Positions 1 to 9,000 of a DNA stretch of 43,203 nucleotides are shown here, one piece after another. Each line of letters opens with the position of its first letter. The stretch's first letter is position 1. The stretch is from Bacteroidales bacterium. Its GTDB lineage: Bacteria > Bacteroidota > Bacteroidia > Bacteroidales > ML635J-15. The notes beneath the pieces are model-generated. The model had not been told where the DNA came from. It saw only the letters and a list, made by a program, of their open reading frames with translations, and did no database searches. The stretch spans positions 1 to 43,203 of the forward strand of contig JAQIBY010000014.1 of the NCBI GenBank assembly GCA_027858835.1. The letters run 5' to 3'. The position numbers were made by a program, and so were the translations under genes.

Positions 1-7
1 GGGAAAT

Positions 8-78
8 TGTCCGATGGTGTAATGGTAACACAGCTGTTTTTGGTGCAGCCGTTCAAGGTTCGAATCCTTGTCGGACAA
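8..78 (+). tRNA. tRNA-Gln (anticodon UUG)
   Basis: A full cloverleaf can be folded. The acceptor stem is TGTCCGA (8-14) with TCGGACA (71-77). The D stem is GTGT/ACAC (17-20, 28-31). The anticodon stem is GCTGT/GCAGC, with loop TTTTGGT giving anticodon TTG at 40-42. The T stem is CAAGG/CCTTG around TTCGAAT. The discriminator is A78. CCA is not encoded, so it must be added by the tRNA nucleotidyltransferase. It lies 7 nt upstream of a second tRNA-Gln and probably shares its transcript. Confidence 0.95.
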
Positions 79-85
79 CTAAATT

Positions 86-157
86 TGACCTGTGGTGTAA
101 TTGGCAACACGCAAGATTCTGGTTCTTGAATTCCAGGTTCAAGTCCTGGCAGGTCAA
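86..157 (+). tRNA. tRNA-Gln (anticodon CUG)
   Basis: A cloverleaf folds with acceptor TGACCTG (86-92)/CAGGTCA (150-156), D stem GTGT/ACAC (95-98, 107-110), and anticodon stem CAAGA/TCTTG with loop TTCTGGT giving anticodon CTG at 119-121. The T stem is CCAGG/CCTGG around TTCAAGT and the discriminator is A157. CCA is not encoded. Together with the UUG isoacceptor just upstream it covers both CAA and CAG codons. A terminator follows directly. Confidence 0.95.
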
Positions 158-163
158 CAAAGG

Positions 164-189
164 AAACCACTCATCGAGTGGTTTTTTTT
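164..189 (+). terminator. Rho-independent terminator of the tRNA-Gln pair
   Basis: A 9-bp stem, AAACCACTC (164-172) and GAGTGGTTT (176-184), closes a 3-nt loop (ATC) and is followed by a T run to 189. It lies 7 nt after the second tRNA. Its tail runs into the stop codon of the convergent gene at 188-1168. Confidence 0.85.
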
Positions 190-1168
190 ATTGCACCATT
201 AAATTACATCCCCTGATTTCACTGTTGTCCAAACGTCCCAACACTTCAAATCCGTTTGTTTTTTGTTTCCCGATATCTTGGGTTTCAATAAAAGCACATG
301 TGTGGATATTTGCCAAATCAATCACATTGATTAATCCAGTCTTCCCTTTTTCGAGGTAATAAAATGGATCATGCATGTCACGAATGTTTATTTTCATCCA
401 TGGGGGTGTTTTAAAGGGATTTCCGTTGATTGACCAAGCTTGCGAAAGTAATTCCGTCATTCCGTACTCCGAATCAATTGAGCTTGGAGAAAATGCTTTC
501 TTCAGCGTATTGTGTAATTCGTCTCTGGTAATTTCTTTTCGTCTACCTTTCATGCCGCCGGTTTCTATAATACGGATGCCGTGAATTTCACCGGCATAGG
601 ATTCTGCAAGATCGAGCAATGCAAAGCTGACTCCCCAAAGGATTATTTTTTTGCCATTTTTTTGTGCTTCACGAATGTCTCTGATTAATTCTGTATGATT
701 GTGTAAGTAAAAACCACCGTCATTATACGGATTTTCCTCCATCAATACTTTTACCATGTGAACCAGCGACGCATTCTTTCTTTCAAGATAGGAGGGAAGC
801 AATGCGAAAATTGAATAATCAGAGGCATCACCGAGGAATTGCCGGAATCCCTTTGTTAAACTTGCTTTGTATAATTCCGCATCTTTTACAAAATGTGCGG
901 AGGCTTTGGTACCTGTGGTTTTACTGCTGTGAAATGTTAATTTGGGTGTAAAATCTCCACAGATTATTTTATGATTTTTAAAAAAATCAATCGGCATGCA
1001 GGGAATTTCAGAATAATGATGAATACCGGAAATATCGAATTTTAATAGATCTATATAGCTTCGATAGACAGGGTTTTGTTGGTATTGGGAATGGAAAAGT
1101 TTGATTGCAATTTCATTAAATGCATTCTCATTGTTTATGTCAAATATGTCTGACGCATTAAAATTCAT
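188..1168 (-). CDS. LuxE/PaaK-like acyl-protein synthetase (ANL superfamily)
   Basis: The 326-aa protein resembles the LuxE-type acyl-protein synthetase/acyltransferase branch of the adenylate-forming (ANL) superfamily. Seen in the sequence: a Ser/Thr/Gly-rich nucleotide-binding loop SSKTTGTKAS at residues 81-90, an A5-like motif SEYGMTE at about 233-239, and a GRLDNSEIRG segment near the C terminus matching the end of the adenylation domain. Family knowledge: these enzymes activate a carboxylic acid with ATP and hand the acyl group to a protein or carrier thiol. There are no luxCDAB genes here, so a luminescence role is not supported and the substrate is unknown. The gene stands alone, with a terminator-separated S9 peptidase upstream. 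Its stop codon abuts the tRNA terminator. Confidence 0.75.
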   Translation of the reverse strand: MNFNASDIFDINNENAFNEIAIKLFHSQYQQNPVYRSYIDLLKFDISGIHHYSEIPCMPIDFFKNHKIICGDFTPKLTFHSSKTTGTKASAHFVKDAELYKASLTKGFRQFLGDASDYSIFALLPSYLERKNASLVHMVKVLMEENPYNDGGFYLHNHTELIRDIREAQKNGKKIILWGVSFALLDLAESYAGEIHGIRIIETGGMKGRRKEITRDELHNTLKKAFSPSSIDSEYGMTELLSQAWSINGNPFKTPPWMKINIRDMHDPFYYLEKGKTGLINVIDLANIHTCAFIETQDIGKQKTNGFEVLGRLDNSEIRGCNLMVQ

Positions 1169-1192
1169 TACAATAATTTGATGATTAAACGA

Positions 1193-1226
1193 AAAGCTTC
1201 TCTGAACAATGATTCAGAGAAGCTTT
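1193..1226 (-). terminator. Terminator of the S9 peptidase gene
   Basis: A perfect 14-bp stem, AAAGCTTCTCTGAA (1193-1206) with TTCAGAGAAGCTTT (1213-1226), encloses a 6-nt loop. Read on the minus strand it is followed by TTTTCGTTT. It begins 17 nt past the end of the minus-strand S9 peptidase gene and separates it from the LuxE-like gene. Confidence 0.8.
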
Positions 1227-1242
1227 CCACATTTGTTTTTCT

Positions 1243-3345
1243 TTATTTTAAATGCGTATCCAACCAATTTTTAAATTCGCGTTGCCATAAAACGGAGTTT
1301 TGTGGTTTCAATATAAAGTGTGTTTCTTCCGGGAAAACCAGCAGTTTGCTTTCAACTCCGTTTAATTGGGCGGCATTAAAAGCTTGCAGACTTTCTGTAT
1401 ATGGAATGCGGAAATCATATCCACCTGTAATAATCAGGATTGGAGTATCCCATTTGTCCACAAATCGATGTGGTGAATTTGCATAAGAATTCTGTGCAAT
1501 TTCATTGTCTTTTTCCCAATATGAACCGCCGAGATCGTGATTTACAAAGAAATATTCTTCAGTTGCATTGTATTGGCTTTCTAAATTGAACATTCCGCAA
1601 TGCGAAATAAATGCATTAAAGCGTCCTTCATGATGTCCTGCTAACCAAAACACGGAAAATCCGCCATATGATGCGCCGACTGCTCCGATTCTGTCTTTGT
1701 CAATAAAGGATTTTTCTGCCATTACATCGGTAGCCGACAAATAATCTTTCATGTTTTGCCCGCCGTAATCGCCGGAGATTTGTTCGTTCCAATCGCTGCC
1801 GAATGTTGGTAATCCACGACGGTTTGGAGCAATAACGACGTATCCGTTAGCTGCCATAATTTGGAAATTCCAGCGGTAGGAGAAAAATTGAGAAACAGCA
1901 GATTGCGGACCGCCTTGGCAGTATAAAATTGCCGGATATTCTTTGGATTCGTCAAAATTCGGAGGCAAAATCAACCAGACAAGCATTTCTTTACCGTCCG
2001 TTGTTTCAACCCATTCTTCACGAACTTCACCCATTTCAATTTTATCGTAAATAAATTGGTTAACAGTAGTGAGTTGACGGTCATTTCCATCAGTATCTAC
2101 CATATAAAGTTCGCTCGCTTGAGAAATACTCATGCGATTAGCCAACAACTTATTTTCATGCAATTGAATGCTGTTGTAATTGTGCCAACCTTCTGTTAAT
2201 TGGACAATTTCATTTGTGTTAAGATTGATTTTGTAAATTTGATAAGTTGCATTAATTCCGGAAATGAAATAGATATCCTCGTCATTCTCACTCCAGTTTA
2301 CAGACCCGACATTTTGGTCAAATTCCTCAGTGTAATTTGTCAATGACTTGTTGTTTAAATCATAAACAACGAGGCGAGTGCGGTCTGATTCGTATCTTGC
2401 AATTTTCATTTGTTCCCAGGCAATTTTGCTGCCGTCATTCGAGAATGTTGGATATTTGTCGTATCCGGGATTTGGTGCTGAAATGTTTTGAGTTTCTTCA
2501 CTTTCACAATGGAATAAGTAGATGTCAGAATCTGTGCTGACTGCATATTCATTTTTGCTCATTTTTTTGCAAGTGTAAGCAATCATGTCTGAATTCGGAG
2601 ACCATGAGATTTCAGAAAAATCAAAATATGGAGAAAGTGGTGCGTCATATTTTTCACCTTCCATGATATCTTTTCCTTCGGCAATATTTTCTCCGGTTTT
2701 TGCAATGAAAATATGCGAATAAGATTCATCTTCCCAGTGATTCCAGTGACGGTACATTAACTCTTCAGCCATGTGTACATTGGCTTCTGGTAGATCGGGA
2801 TAAATTTCTTGTGTACTTTTATCAAGTTTAACATTAGCGCAGAAAAGGAGTTTTTCTCCGTTTGGAGCAAAATCAAAATGTGAGATTCCACCTTCAATTT
2901 CCGACATTTTTTTGGCATCTTCTCCTTCACGATTTACTGACCAAATCTGCGTTCCGCTTTCATCAGAGGAAAGATAAGCGATGCGTTCTCCGTTATTAAT
3001 CCACTCCGGATTATAACAACTTGTGTTGCCATCCGTTAATTGTGTCATTTCGCCACTTTCAGTCGGGATGAGATAAATATGAGTTAGTCCTTTGTTTTCT
3101 ACGAGGCTATATTTTGTGATTGAAAATACCACGCTTTCTCCATCGGGTGACAATACTGCACTTCCGATGCGATTGAATTTCCAAAGTACTTCGGGCGTAA
3201 GAATTCCCTCTGTAATTTCCGCTTCTGTCAGACTGTTATCAATAATAAAATTTTCTTCATTATTGGCTGTGTCTTCAGTCATGTCACCGCAGGAAATCAT
3301 AGCAAGCAGTGGTAAAAACAGTGTGTATTTCCAAATTCGTTTCAT
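1243..3345 (-). CDS. S9 family prolyl oligopeptidase-type lipoprotein (acylaminoacyl/dipeptidyl peptidase)
   Basis: The 700-aa protein has an N-terminal beta-propeller with WD40-like blades (LSPDGESVVF, FSNDGSKIAW) and a C-terminal alpha/beta-hydrolase domain. The catalytic triad is visible: Ser559 in GASYGG, Asp644 in GGYDFRIP and His676 in EETHF. I chose the ATG at 3345 rather than one nine codons upstream because it opens a lipoprotein signal (MKRIWKYTLFLPLLAMISCG) with a lipobox Cys. The enzyme is therefore likely anchored facing the periplasm or outer membrane, where S9 peptidases trim short peptides. Its exact specificity (dipeptidyl versus acylaminoacyl) cannot be read from sequence. 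A hairpin (3362-3385) lies just upstream of the start and a strong terminator follows the gene. Confidence 0.93.
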   Translation of the reverse strand: MKRIWKYTLFLPLLAMISCGDMTEDTANNEENFIIDNSLTEAEITEGILTPEVLWKFNRIGSAVLSPDGESVVFSITKYSLVENKGLTHIYLIPTESGEMTQLTDGNTSCYNPEWINNGERIAYLSSDESGTQIWSVNREGEDAKKMSEIEGGISHFDFAPNGEKLLFCANVKLDKSTQEIYPDLPEANVHMAEELMYRHWNHWEDESYSHIFIAKTGENIAEGKDIMEGEKYDAPLSPYFDFSEISWSPNSDMIAYTCKKMSKNEYAVSTDSDIYLFHCESEETQNISAPNPGYDKYPTFSNDGSKIAWEQMKIARYESDRTRLVVYDLNNKSLTNYTEEFDQNVGSVNWSENDEDIYFISGINATYQIYKINLNTNEIVQLTEGWHNYNSIQLHENKLLANRMSISQASELYMVDTDGNDRQLTTVNQFIYDKIEMGEVREEWVETTDGKEMLVWLILPPNFDESKEYPAILYCQGGPQSAVSQFFSYRWNFQIMAANGYVVIAPNRRGLPTFGSDWNEQISGDYGGQNMKDYLSATDVMAEKSFIDKDRIGAVGASYGGFSVFWLAGHHEGRFNAFISHCGMFNLESQYNATEEYFFVNHDLGGSYWEKDNEIAQNSYANSPHRFVDKWDTPILIITGGYDFRIPYTESLQAFNAAQLNGVESKLLVFPEETHFILKPQNSVLWQREFKNWLDTHLK

Positions 3346-3361
3346 AAATGTGATTTTTTTA

Positions 3362-3385
3362 GTTGCTGTCATAATTTACAGCAAC
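3362..3385 (-). promoter_or_regulatory. Hairpin in the leader of the S9 peptidase gene
   Basis: GTTGCTGT (3362-3369) and ACAGCAAC (3378-3385) form an 8-bp perfect stem with an 8-nt loop, 17 nt upstream of the S9 peptidase start codon. On the minus strand it is followed by an A run rather than a T run, so it is not a typical terminator of the upstream TPR gene. A role in leader structure or protein binding is inference. Confidence 0.35.
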
Positions 3386-3393
3386 AGGTTTAA

Positions 3394-4410
3394 TTATTTG
3401 TTGTCTAAAGCATTGAGCCCTTGCACTGCCAACGGATAATTCGGGACAATTTCAAGTGCTTTGAAATAATCAGATTTCGCATCTGCGTATTTACCGAGCA
3501 ACTCATAAGCATAACCGCGATTATAAAAGGCTTTATGTGCTGTGCTGTCAATTTTTATTGCATCAGTAAAAAGGTTAATTGCTTCATCGTATTTTTCTAA
3601 TTGCACAAGATTAATATATGCAGAATTGTATAATGCTCCATAATGGTTACTGTCAGTAACATCCAAGAGTTTGTTGTATTGCTCAAGTGCAAGTTGCGGC
3701 TGATTGTTTTCCTGATAATAAAAGCCAAGATTATATAGTAACTCAATATTTTCAGGGGCCTTCATCAGTCCTGCTTTGTAATACTCAAGTGCAATAATAT
3801 CTCCTGCATTCATGTATAGCTGCCCGAGCAAATTATAAGCTGCAATATATTCAGAGTCATATTCCAGTACGGTTTGAAGACTTTCGATGGCCTTTGCAGG
3901 GACATTCATTTCCCGAAAAATTAATGCTTCGATAAAATACGTGTCAGCGTCTTGTTGATTATAAGACTTAATTTGTCGGATATATTCGAGAGCATCCATA
4001 TACTCCTCAACATAATAATATATTTGAGCCAGACGCAGCAATGCCTCCTTGTCCCCGGGAAAGCGTTTTAAACAGGTTTCTGCAGTTGTTTTTGCTTTTC
4101 CTGATTGTCCCTTTAGCATGCGGTAGTCAATCAACTTGTAATACACGTTTGCATTAAGGGAATCCAGTTTCAGTGAGATGTTCAAATCATTAATTGCTTC
4201 ATCGACATTTCCTTTTTCAGCATAAAGTTCAGCCCTATGAATAAATAATTCCGGACTTTTGGGATTTTCCCGAATTTGCTCTGACAGGGATTCAATACTC
4301 GTGATGTCAATTGTTTCGTCAGTCACTTGAACATCCTTTTTATCCGGATTGCAAGCGATAAATCCACTGAGCACGAGAAGGAATGCAATGTATTTAAGAC
4401 AGTGCTTCAT
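3394..4410 (-). CDS. TPR-repeat lipoprotein
   Basis: The 338-aa protein starts with a lipoprotein signal peptide (MKHCLKYIAFLLVLSGFIAC, lipobox Cys20). The rest is tandem tetratricopeptide repeats, with helical pairs such as AINDLNISLKLDSLNANVYY, ALEQYNKLL and AINLFTDAIKIDSTAHKAFY. TPR proteins are protein-interaction scaffolds, so the specific role is unknown. The start codon lies only 3 nt after the recA stop, so the gene is almost certainly co-transcribed with bcp and recA. Nothing else in the sequence ties it to DNA repair. Its stop is followed by a 48-nt gap before the S9 peptidase gene on the same strand. Confidence 0.88.
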   Translation of the reverse strand: MKHCLKYIAFLLVLSGFIACNPDKKDVQVTDETIDITSIESLSEQIRENPKSPELFIHRAELYAEKGNVDEAINDLNISLKLDSLNANVYYKLIDYRMLKGQSGKAKTTAETCLKRFPGDKEALLRLAQIYYYVEEYMDALEYIRQIKSYNQQDADTYFIEALIFREMNVPAKAIESLQTVLEYDSEYIAAYNLLGQLYMNAGDIIALEYYKAGLMKAPENIELLYNLGFYYQENNQPQLALEQYNKLLDVTDSNHYGALYNSAYINLVQLEKYDEAINLFTDAIKIDSTAHKAFYNRGYAYELLGKYADAKSDYFKALEIVPNYPLAVQGLNALDNK

Positions 4411-4413
4411 ATT

Positions 4414-5430
4414 TTATTTCTTTTCAGTAAGTTTTGCGCGAATTTTCGCTTCGATTTCTTCGCTTAATTCAGGGTTATCCAGCAGTAATGCCTTTACGGC
4501 ATCTCTTCCTTGTCCTAAGCGCGTTTCGTTATATGAAAACCAAGAGCCACTTTTTTGAAGAATTTCCATATCTACGCCAAGATCAATAATTTCCCCAACT
4601 TTAGAAATTCCTTCACCGTACATAATGTCAAATTCAGCACGACGGAATGGTGGTGCGAGTTTATTTTTGACAATTTTCACTTTTGTGCGGTTTCCGGTTA
4701 TGTCGGTAGTATCTTTAATTTGTGCTGAACGGCGAATGTCAACCCGGATAGTGGAATAAAATTTCAGTGCGTTTCCACCAGTTGTTGTTTCGGGATTTCC
4801 AAACATTACGCCAATTTTTTCACGGAGCTGATTAATGAAAATACAGGTTGTATGCGTACGGCTGATATTTGCAGTTAGTTTACGCAGTGCTTGAGACATG
4901 AGACGAGCTTGTAATCCCATTTTGGAATCGCCCATATCGCCTTCAATTTCTGCCTTTGGTGTAAGTGCTGCAACAGAGTCAATCACGATAATATCAATTG
5001 CTCCCGAGCGAATCAAATTATCCGTAATTTCAAGTGCTTGTTCACCATTGTCAGGTTGTGAGATGAAGAGATTTTCAACATCAACACCAAGTTTTTCAGC
5101 ATAAAAACGGTCAAATGCGTGTTCGGCATCAATAATTGCGGCAATTCCACCATTTTTTTGTGCTTCTGCAATGGCATGAATTGCTAATGTGGTTTTACCT
5201 GAAGATTCGGGGCCGTAAATTTCAACAACACGACCGCGAGGATAACCTCCTATGCCAAGTGCATTATCCAACATAATAGAACCTGATGAAATAACCGGAA
5301 TATCTTCTATCACTTTGTCGCCAAGTTTCATGATAGATCCTTTTCCAAAATCTTTTTCAATTTTACCGACAGCTAATTGCATTGCTTTCAGCTTCTCGTT
5401 GCGAATATCCTGTGCATCTTTTTTTGCCAT
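4414..5430 (-). CDS. recA: Recombinase RecA
   Basis: The 338-aa protein is full-length bacterial RecA. Residues 73-80 are the Walker A motif GPESSGKT, followed by a conserved Walker B region ([22 protein letters not shown]) and the L2-loop region with [22 protein letters not shown]. RecA polymerises on single-stranded DNA, drives homologous strand exchange and stimulates LexA-type self-cleavage. The C terminus ends in the usual charged tail (IRAKLTEKK). It lies 29 nt downstream of bcp with no terminator or clear promoter between them, and 3 nt upstream of the TPR lipoprotein. I found no obvious LexA-box palindrome upstream. Confidence 0.99.
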   Translation of the reverse strand: MAKKDAQDIRNEKLKAMQLAVGKIEKDFGKGSIMKLGDKVIEDIPVISSGSIMLDNALGIGGYPRGRVVEIYGPESSGKTTLAIHAIAEAQKNGGIAAIIDAEHAFDRFYAEKLGVDVENLFISQPDNGEQALEITDNLIRSGAIDIIVIDSVAALTPKAEIEGDMGDSKMGLQARLMSQALRKLTANISRTHTTCIFINQLREKIGVMFGNPETTTGGNALKFYSTIRVDIRRSAQIKDTTDITGNRTKVKIVKNKLAPPFRRAEFDIMYGEGISKVGEIIDLGVDMEILQKSGSWFSYNETRLGQGRDAVKALLLDNPELSEEIEAKIRAKLTEKK

Positions 5431-5459
5431 AATTCGATTGGATTTTATGTGTTAGTAAT

Positions 5460-5924
5460 CTATAAATTTATTTTTTCTAAAATTTGATCAGTATGTGTTT
5501 TTGATTTTACTTGTTTAAAAACTTTTGTAATTACGCCTTTTTCATCAATAACAAATGTTGTGCGCTTGATTCCCATGGATTTTTTTCCGTAAAGATTTTT
5601 TTCACCCCAAACACCGTATGCCTGAATGATTGATTTGTCTTCATCGGCAATTAGTGGAAAGGGCAACTCGTGCTTTTCCGCAAATTTTTCATGAGATGCT
5701 TCACTGTCGGCACTTACTCCTACAACCGCATATCCTTTAGATAACCACATTTCATAATTATCCCTGAAATCGCAGGCTTCTGCAGTGCATCCGGGCGTAT
5801 TGTCTTTTGGATAAAAGTATAGAATCAATTTTTTCCCTGAAAAATCAGATTGTTTTATCAGATTTCCTTTTTGATCTTTTCCTTGAAAATCGGGAGCTTT
5901 ATCTCCGGCTTTTAATGCTTCCAT
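5460..5924 (-). CDS. bcp: Thioredoxin-dependent thiol peroxidase (Bcp/PrxQ-type peroxiredoxin)
   Basis: The 154-aa protein is a typical Bcp/PrxQ peroxiredoxin. The peroxidatic Cys46 lies in DNTPGCTAEACDFRD and the resolving Cys51 is five residues on, which marks the Cys+5 subclass. It reduces hydrogen peroxide and organic hydroperoxides in the cytoplasm using thioredoxin. It is the first gene of a minus-strand cluster with recA and a TPR lipoprotein, pairing oxidant detoxification with DNA repair. A candidate TATATTTG -7 element lies about 30 nt upstream of its ATG. Confidence 0.96.
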   Translation of the reverse strand: MEALKAGDKAPDFQGKDQKGNLIKQSDFSGKKLILYFYPKDNTPGCTAEACDFRDNYEMWLSKGYAVVGVSADSEASHEKFAEKHELPFPLIADEDKSIIQAYGVWGEKNLYGKKSMGIKRTTFVIDEKGVITKVFKQVKSKTHTDQILEKINL

Positions 5925-5953
5925 TTTATTTTTATTTTTATTTTTTCGTTTTA

Positions 5954-5961
5954 CAAATATA
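5954..5961 (-). promoter_or_regulatory. Candidate -7 promoter element for bcp-recA
   Basis: On the minus strand this reads TATATTTG, matching the Bacteroidota -7 consensus TAnnTTTG, and lies 29 nt before the bcp start codon. No clear -33 TTTG is seen at the expected spacing, so support rests on the -7 match and its position. Confidence 0.45.
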
Positions 5962-6090
5962 CTGAGACTTGTAAAATATCACTCCTTCTGTACTTGAAAA
6001 TTGCTTTTATTTTTACATTTTCTAAGATGTTTTTCAAAGCACGTGAAAAATTGCTATTTTTATAAAGAATCTTAAAGATAATAAAATCAT

Positions 6091-9000
6091 TTGATTTTGA
6101 CAGGATATTTTCGACATATTTTATTTCTATTAAGCCTTGTATTGCTTCTGCTTTACAGCAATGCTAGGGCTCAGACTGTTGAGCTTGATTTAAAGGAGCA
6201 GGCACTTTTGCAAGCTGCTGAAGATAGTCTTGAGGTCGAAAATTATCAATATGCACGTCAGGTTTTCTCACAATTACTCAGTCTTCACAACGATGAGTTG
6301 TATTTTCGCTTTAAATATGCGGTCTGTTTAGTTTATTTAAACAGCGATTTGGATCAGGCAATCGATTATCTGAAGATTGCCGCACAATCAGGGAAGATGC
6401 CCGAAGCATATTATTATCTCGGATTAGCAAATCACTATCGCTATATGTTTGATAAAGCGATAAATAATTATAATAAATTCCTGCAATCCGATTTGTCCTC
6501 CAAGGAAAAAGAAATATTACCGGTTTATCGTCAAATTGCAATGGCAGAAAATGGAAAAATGCTTGTCGAATATGCTTACATGCTCAATGTGATTGATAAT
6601 AAAAATCTGACAATGAGCGACTTTTTCTATTCTTATAATCTTGATAATATGGGCGGTCGGTTTGTGCGTAAACATCCTGATTTTCAAACTCGTTATGATA
6701 GAAAGCGAGAGAAGTATCCCATCATGTTTATTTCTACTGACAATAATTACATTTTATTCAGTAGTTATGGCAAACGCGGAAAGACCGGTAAAGATTTGTA
6801 CGAAGTCAAGCGGCAAGCAGATGGTAACTGGGGAGATGCTGAAATCTTGGGCAAAATTATTAACACAGCGGAAGATGAGGATTTTGCGTATTTGCATCCT
6901 GACGGGAAGCAACTGTTCTTTTGCTCGAAAGGGCATAATAGCATGGGTGGATATGACATTTTTCGAAGTCAATGGAATGAAAAGAAAGGAAACTGGGGAA
7001 TCCCAAGAAACATGGATTTTCCGATAAATTCTCCAATGGATGACATGCTTTATGTCAACGATTCTGCGGATAATTACGCCATTTTTGCTTCTCGTCGCGA
7101 TTCGGAAAATGAGCGTGTTAGCATTTATAAAATCCTAATAAAGAAAGACCCGCAGAAACGTAAGGTTGAAAGCATGCAGGATTTAATCAAAACTTCAAAA
7201 CTTCAAGTGAATTTGCTTGCCGCAGAGCTTGAAACCCGTGATGAGGACACCCCTGACAATCAGTTTGAGACAGATGATGAAACCGTCGATACTACAAATT
7301 TAGTTCTTGCTTTAAATAATAGCAATGATGATGAGATTTCTCCTGAACTCACAGCATATCAAAATCAAAAAACTGAGCTTGATGAAAATCTGCAAGGCTT
7401 AAACACGATTCGTGATGAATTGGCAAGTGAGCAAAATCAATTTAAACAACTTGTTGCGGACGCATGGGCTTCAGAAGACAGCCTATTAGCGCTTGCCGGC
7501 ATGGATGCTGTTAAAGTCTATGATGAAAAGCTATCTTCGTTGAATGCAGATGTTGAGGCTTTTGAATCCATGCTTCAGGAACTTAATTTGCAAAATGATG
7601 AAATTCCTCAAAAAACGGTTCAAACAAAATTAGATGCTCTGGCAGATAATGCAGAGCGCTTGGTTGAAGATTATGAAGATTTTGATTTAATCAGTGCGCT
7701 TGAGGCGGATAACGCAAAAAATCAAGACAAACTTACAAATCTGAAATCTGAAATTGAGGAAATTAAGCAATCATTAAGCAAAGAACGGGAAGAAGGAACG
7801 ATTAAGGATATCACGGATAAGGCAATTGCAAGTCATGAACAGGTTAGAAAAGCACAAAAAAAGCAAATTGCAGAATTGTCAGAATTGGAATATGATTATC
7901 AAAGTTTGCAAGCAAAACAAGATGAGTCTGATCTTGCGCTTAGCTTAATCAAAGAAAATAAAAACAACTTAAAATCTGTCGATGAATCGGTTGAAATCCC
8001 GTTGGCTGATATTCAAGTTGCTGAGCAAAAAGTAACAAGCGCCCGTCTAAATCGCTTAAATAAAATTCAGCGGGAAATACAACAAAAAAACAACAATGAT
8101 TTTGATATTGAGCCATGGTTTGAACAAGCTGAATATCAGGCAGTGATTGAAGAGTCCCTTGCTAAAGTAGGACAAACGAAGACGGATGATTTTCCCGAAT
8201 CTCTTATTGCTGAAAAACCCGACTTGGAAACTGCGCTTGTGGAGCGCAATGCTGCAAGTGAAGAAATAAAATCCATAAAGGAGCAATTGAAAACTGCCGA
8301 TGAGGAGCAAAAGCCAGCCTTATGGAAAGCAATGAATGAACAAATCTCACATTTTGAGGGGAATAATGAAATTATTGAAGCGTATGTTCCCGACTCAGAT
8401 TTGGTTGCTGAAAATACAGATGTTGATCCCGAACAAAGCGATAATTCATTTGATGTCAATCCCGAACCCGAAATAAAATATCCGGATGCTTTCAGGTCAA
8501 ACAATGAACGTGAGCGTTTTGTAAGGGAAACGAAAAATAGTTTGAATGCTGTAAATGAAAAACGAAAGGAAACAGAAACTAACTTAGCGGATTTTAATGA
8601 AACTCAATCGACTCAATTATCACAAGTTAAATTAGTTAATTCACAGGAGGAGCTTGATGCTTTACGGGAATCTCAAAAGGAGATAATTCAACAAGCAATT
8701 GATCTTAACAATTCGGTGTTGGATGAAGAACAAATGCTTAATAAAGTGTTGTCGAATGAGTTGTATCGCTTTACTGAAGGGAGCCCCGGTTTTGATTCAG
8801 TGCTTAAAGGGCAAATTGAAGAGGCCGTTCGCTTAGCAGATGAATCGGAAAGTTTTGAAATATCAGCACGAAATAATGAAAATCCCATTCGAAAAATGAG
8901 TTTCCTTGACAAAGGGAATGAGAAAATTAGGGAAGCAAATCAGGTTTTACGTCAGCTGAGTCAGGATATTGCGGGAGTTGAGATTGCCGCTGAATCGTCC

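Noticed and set aside
188-1168. Luminescence operon suggested by the LuxE-like gene
   Set aside because: No luciferase or reductase genes are present.
5925-6090. A consensus promoter for the giant protein
   Set aside because: The nearest match is TACATTTT, which lacks the final G, and no -33 box is placed correctly. I did not list it.
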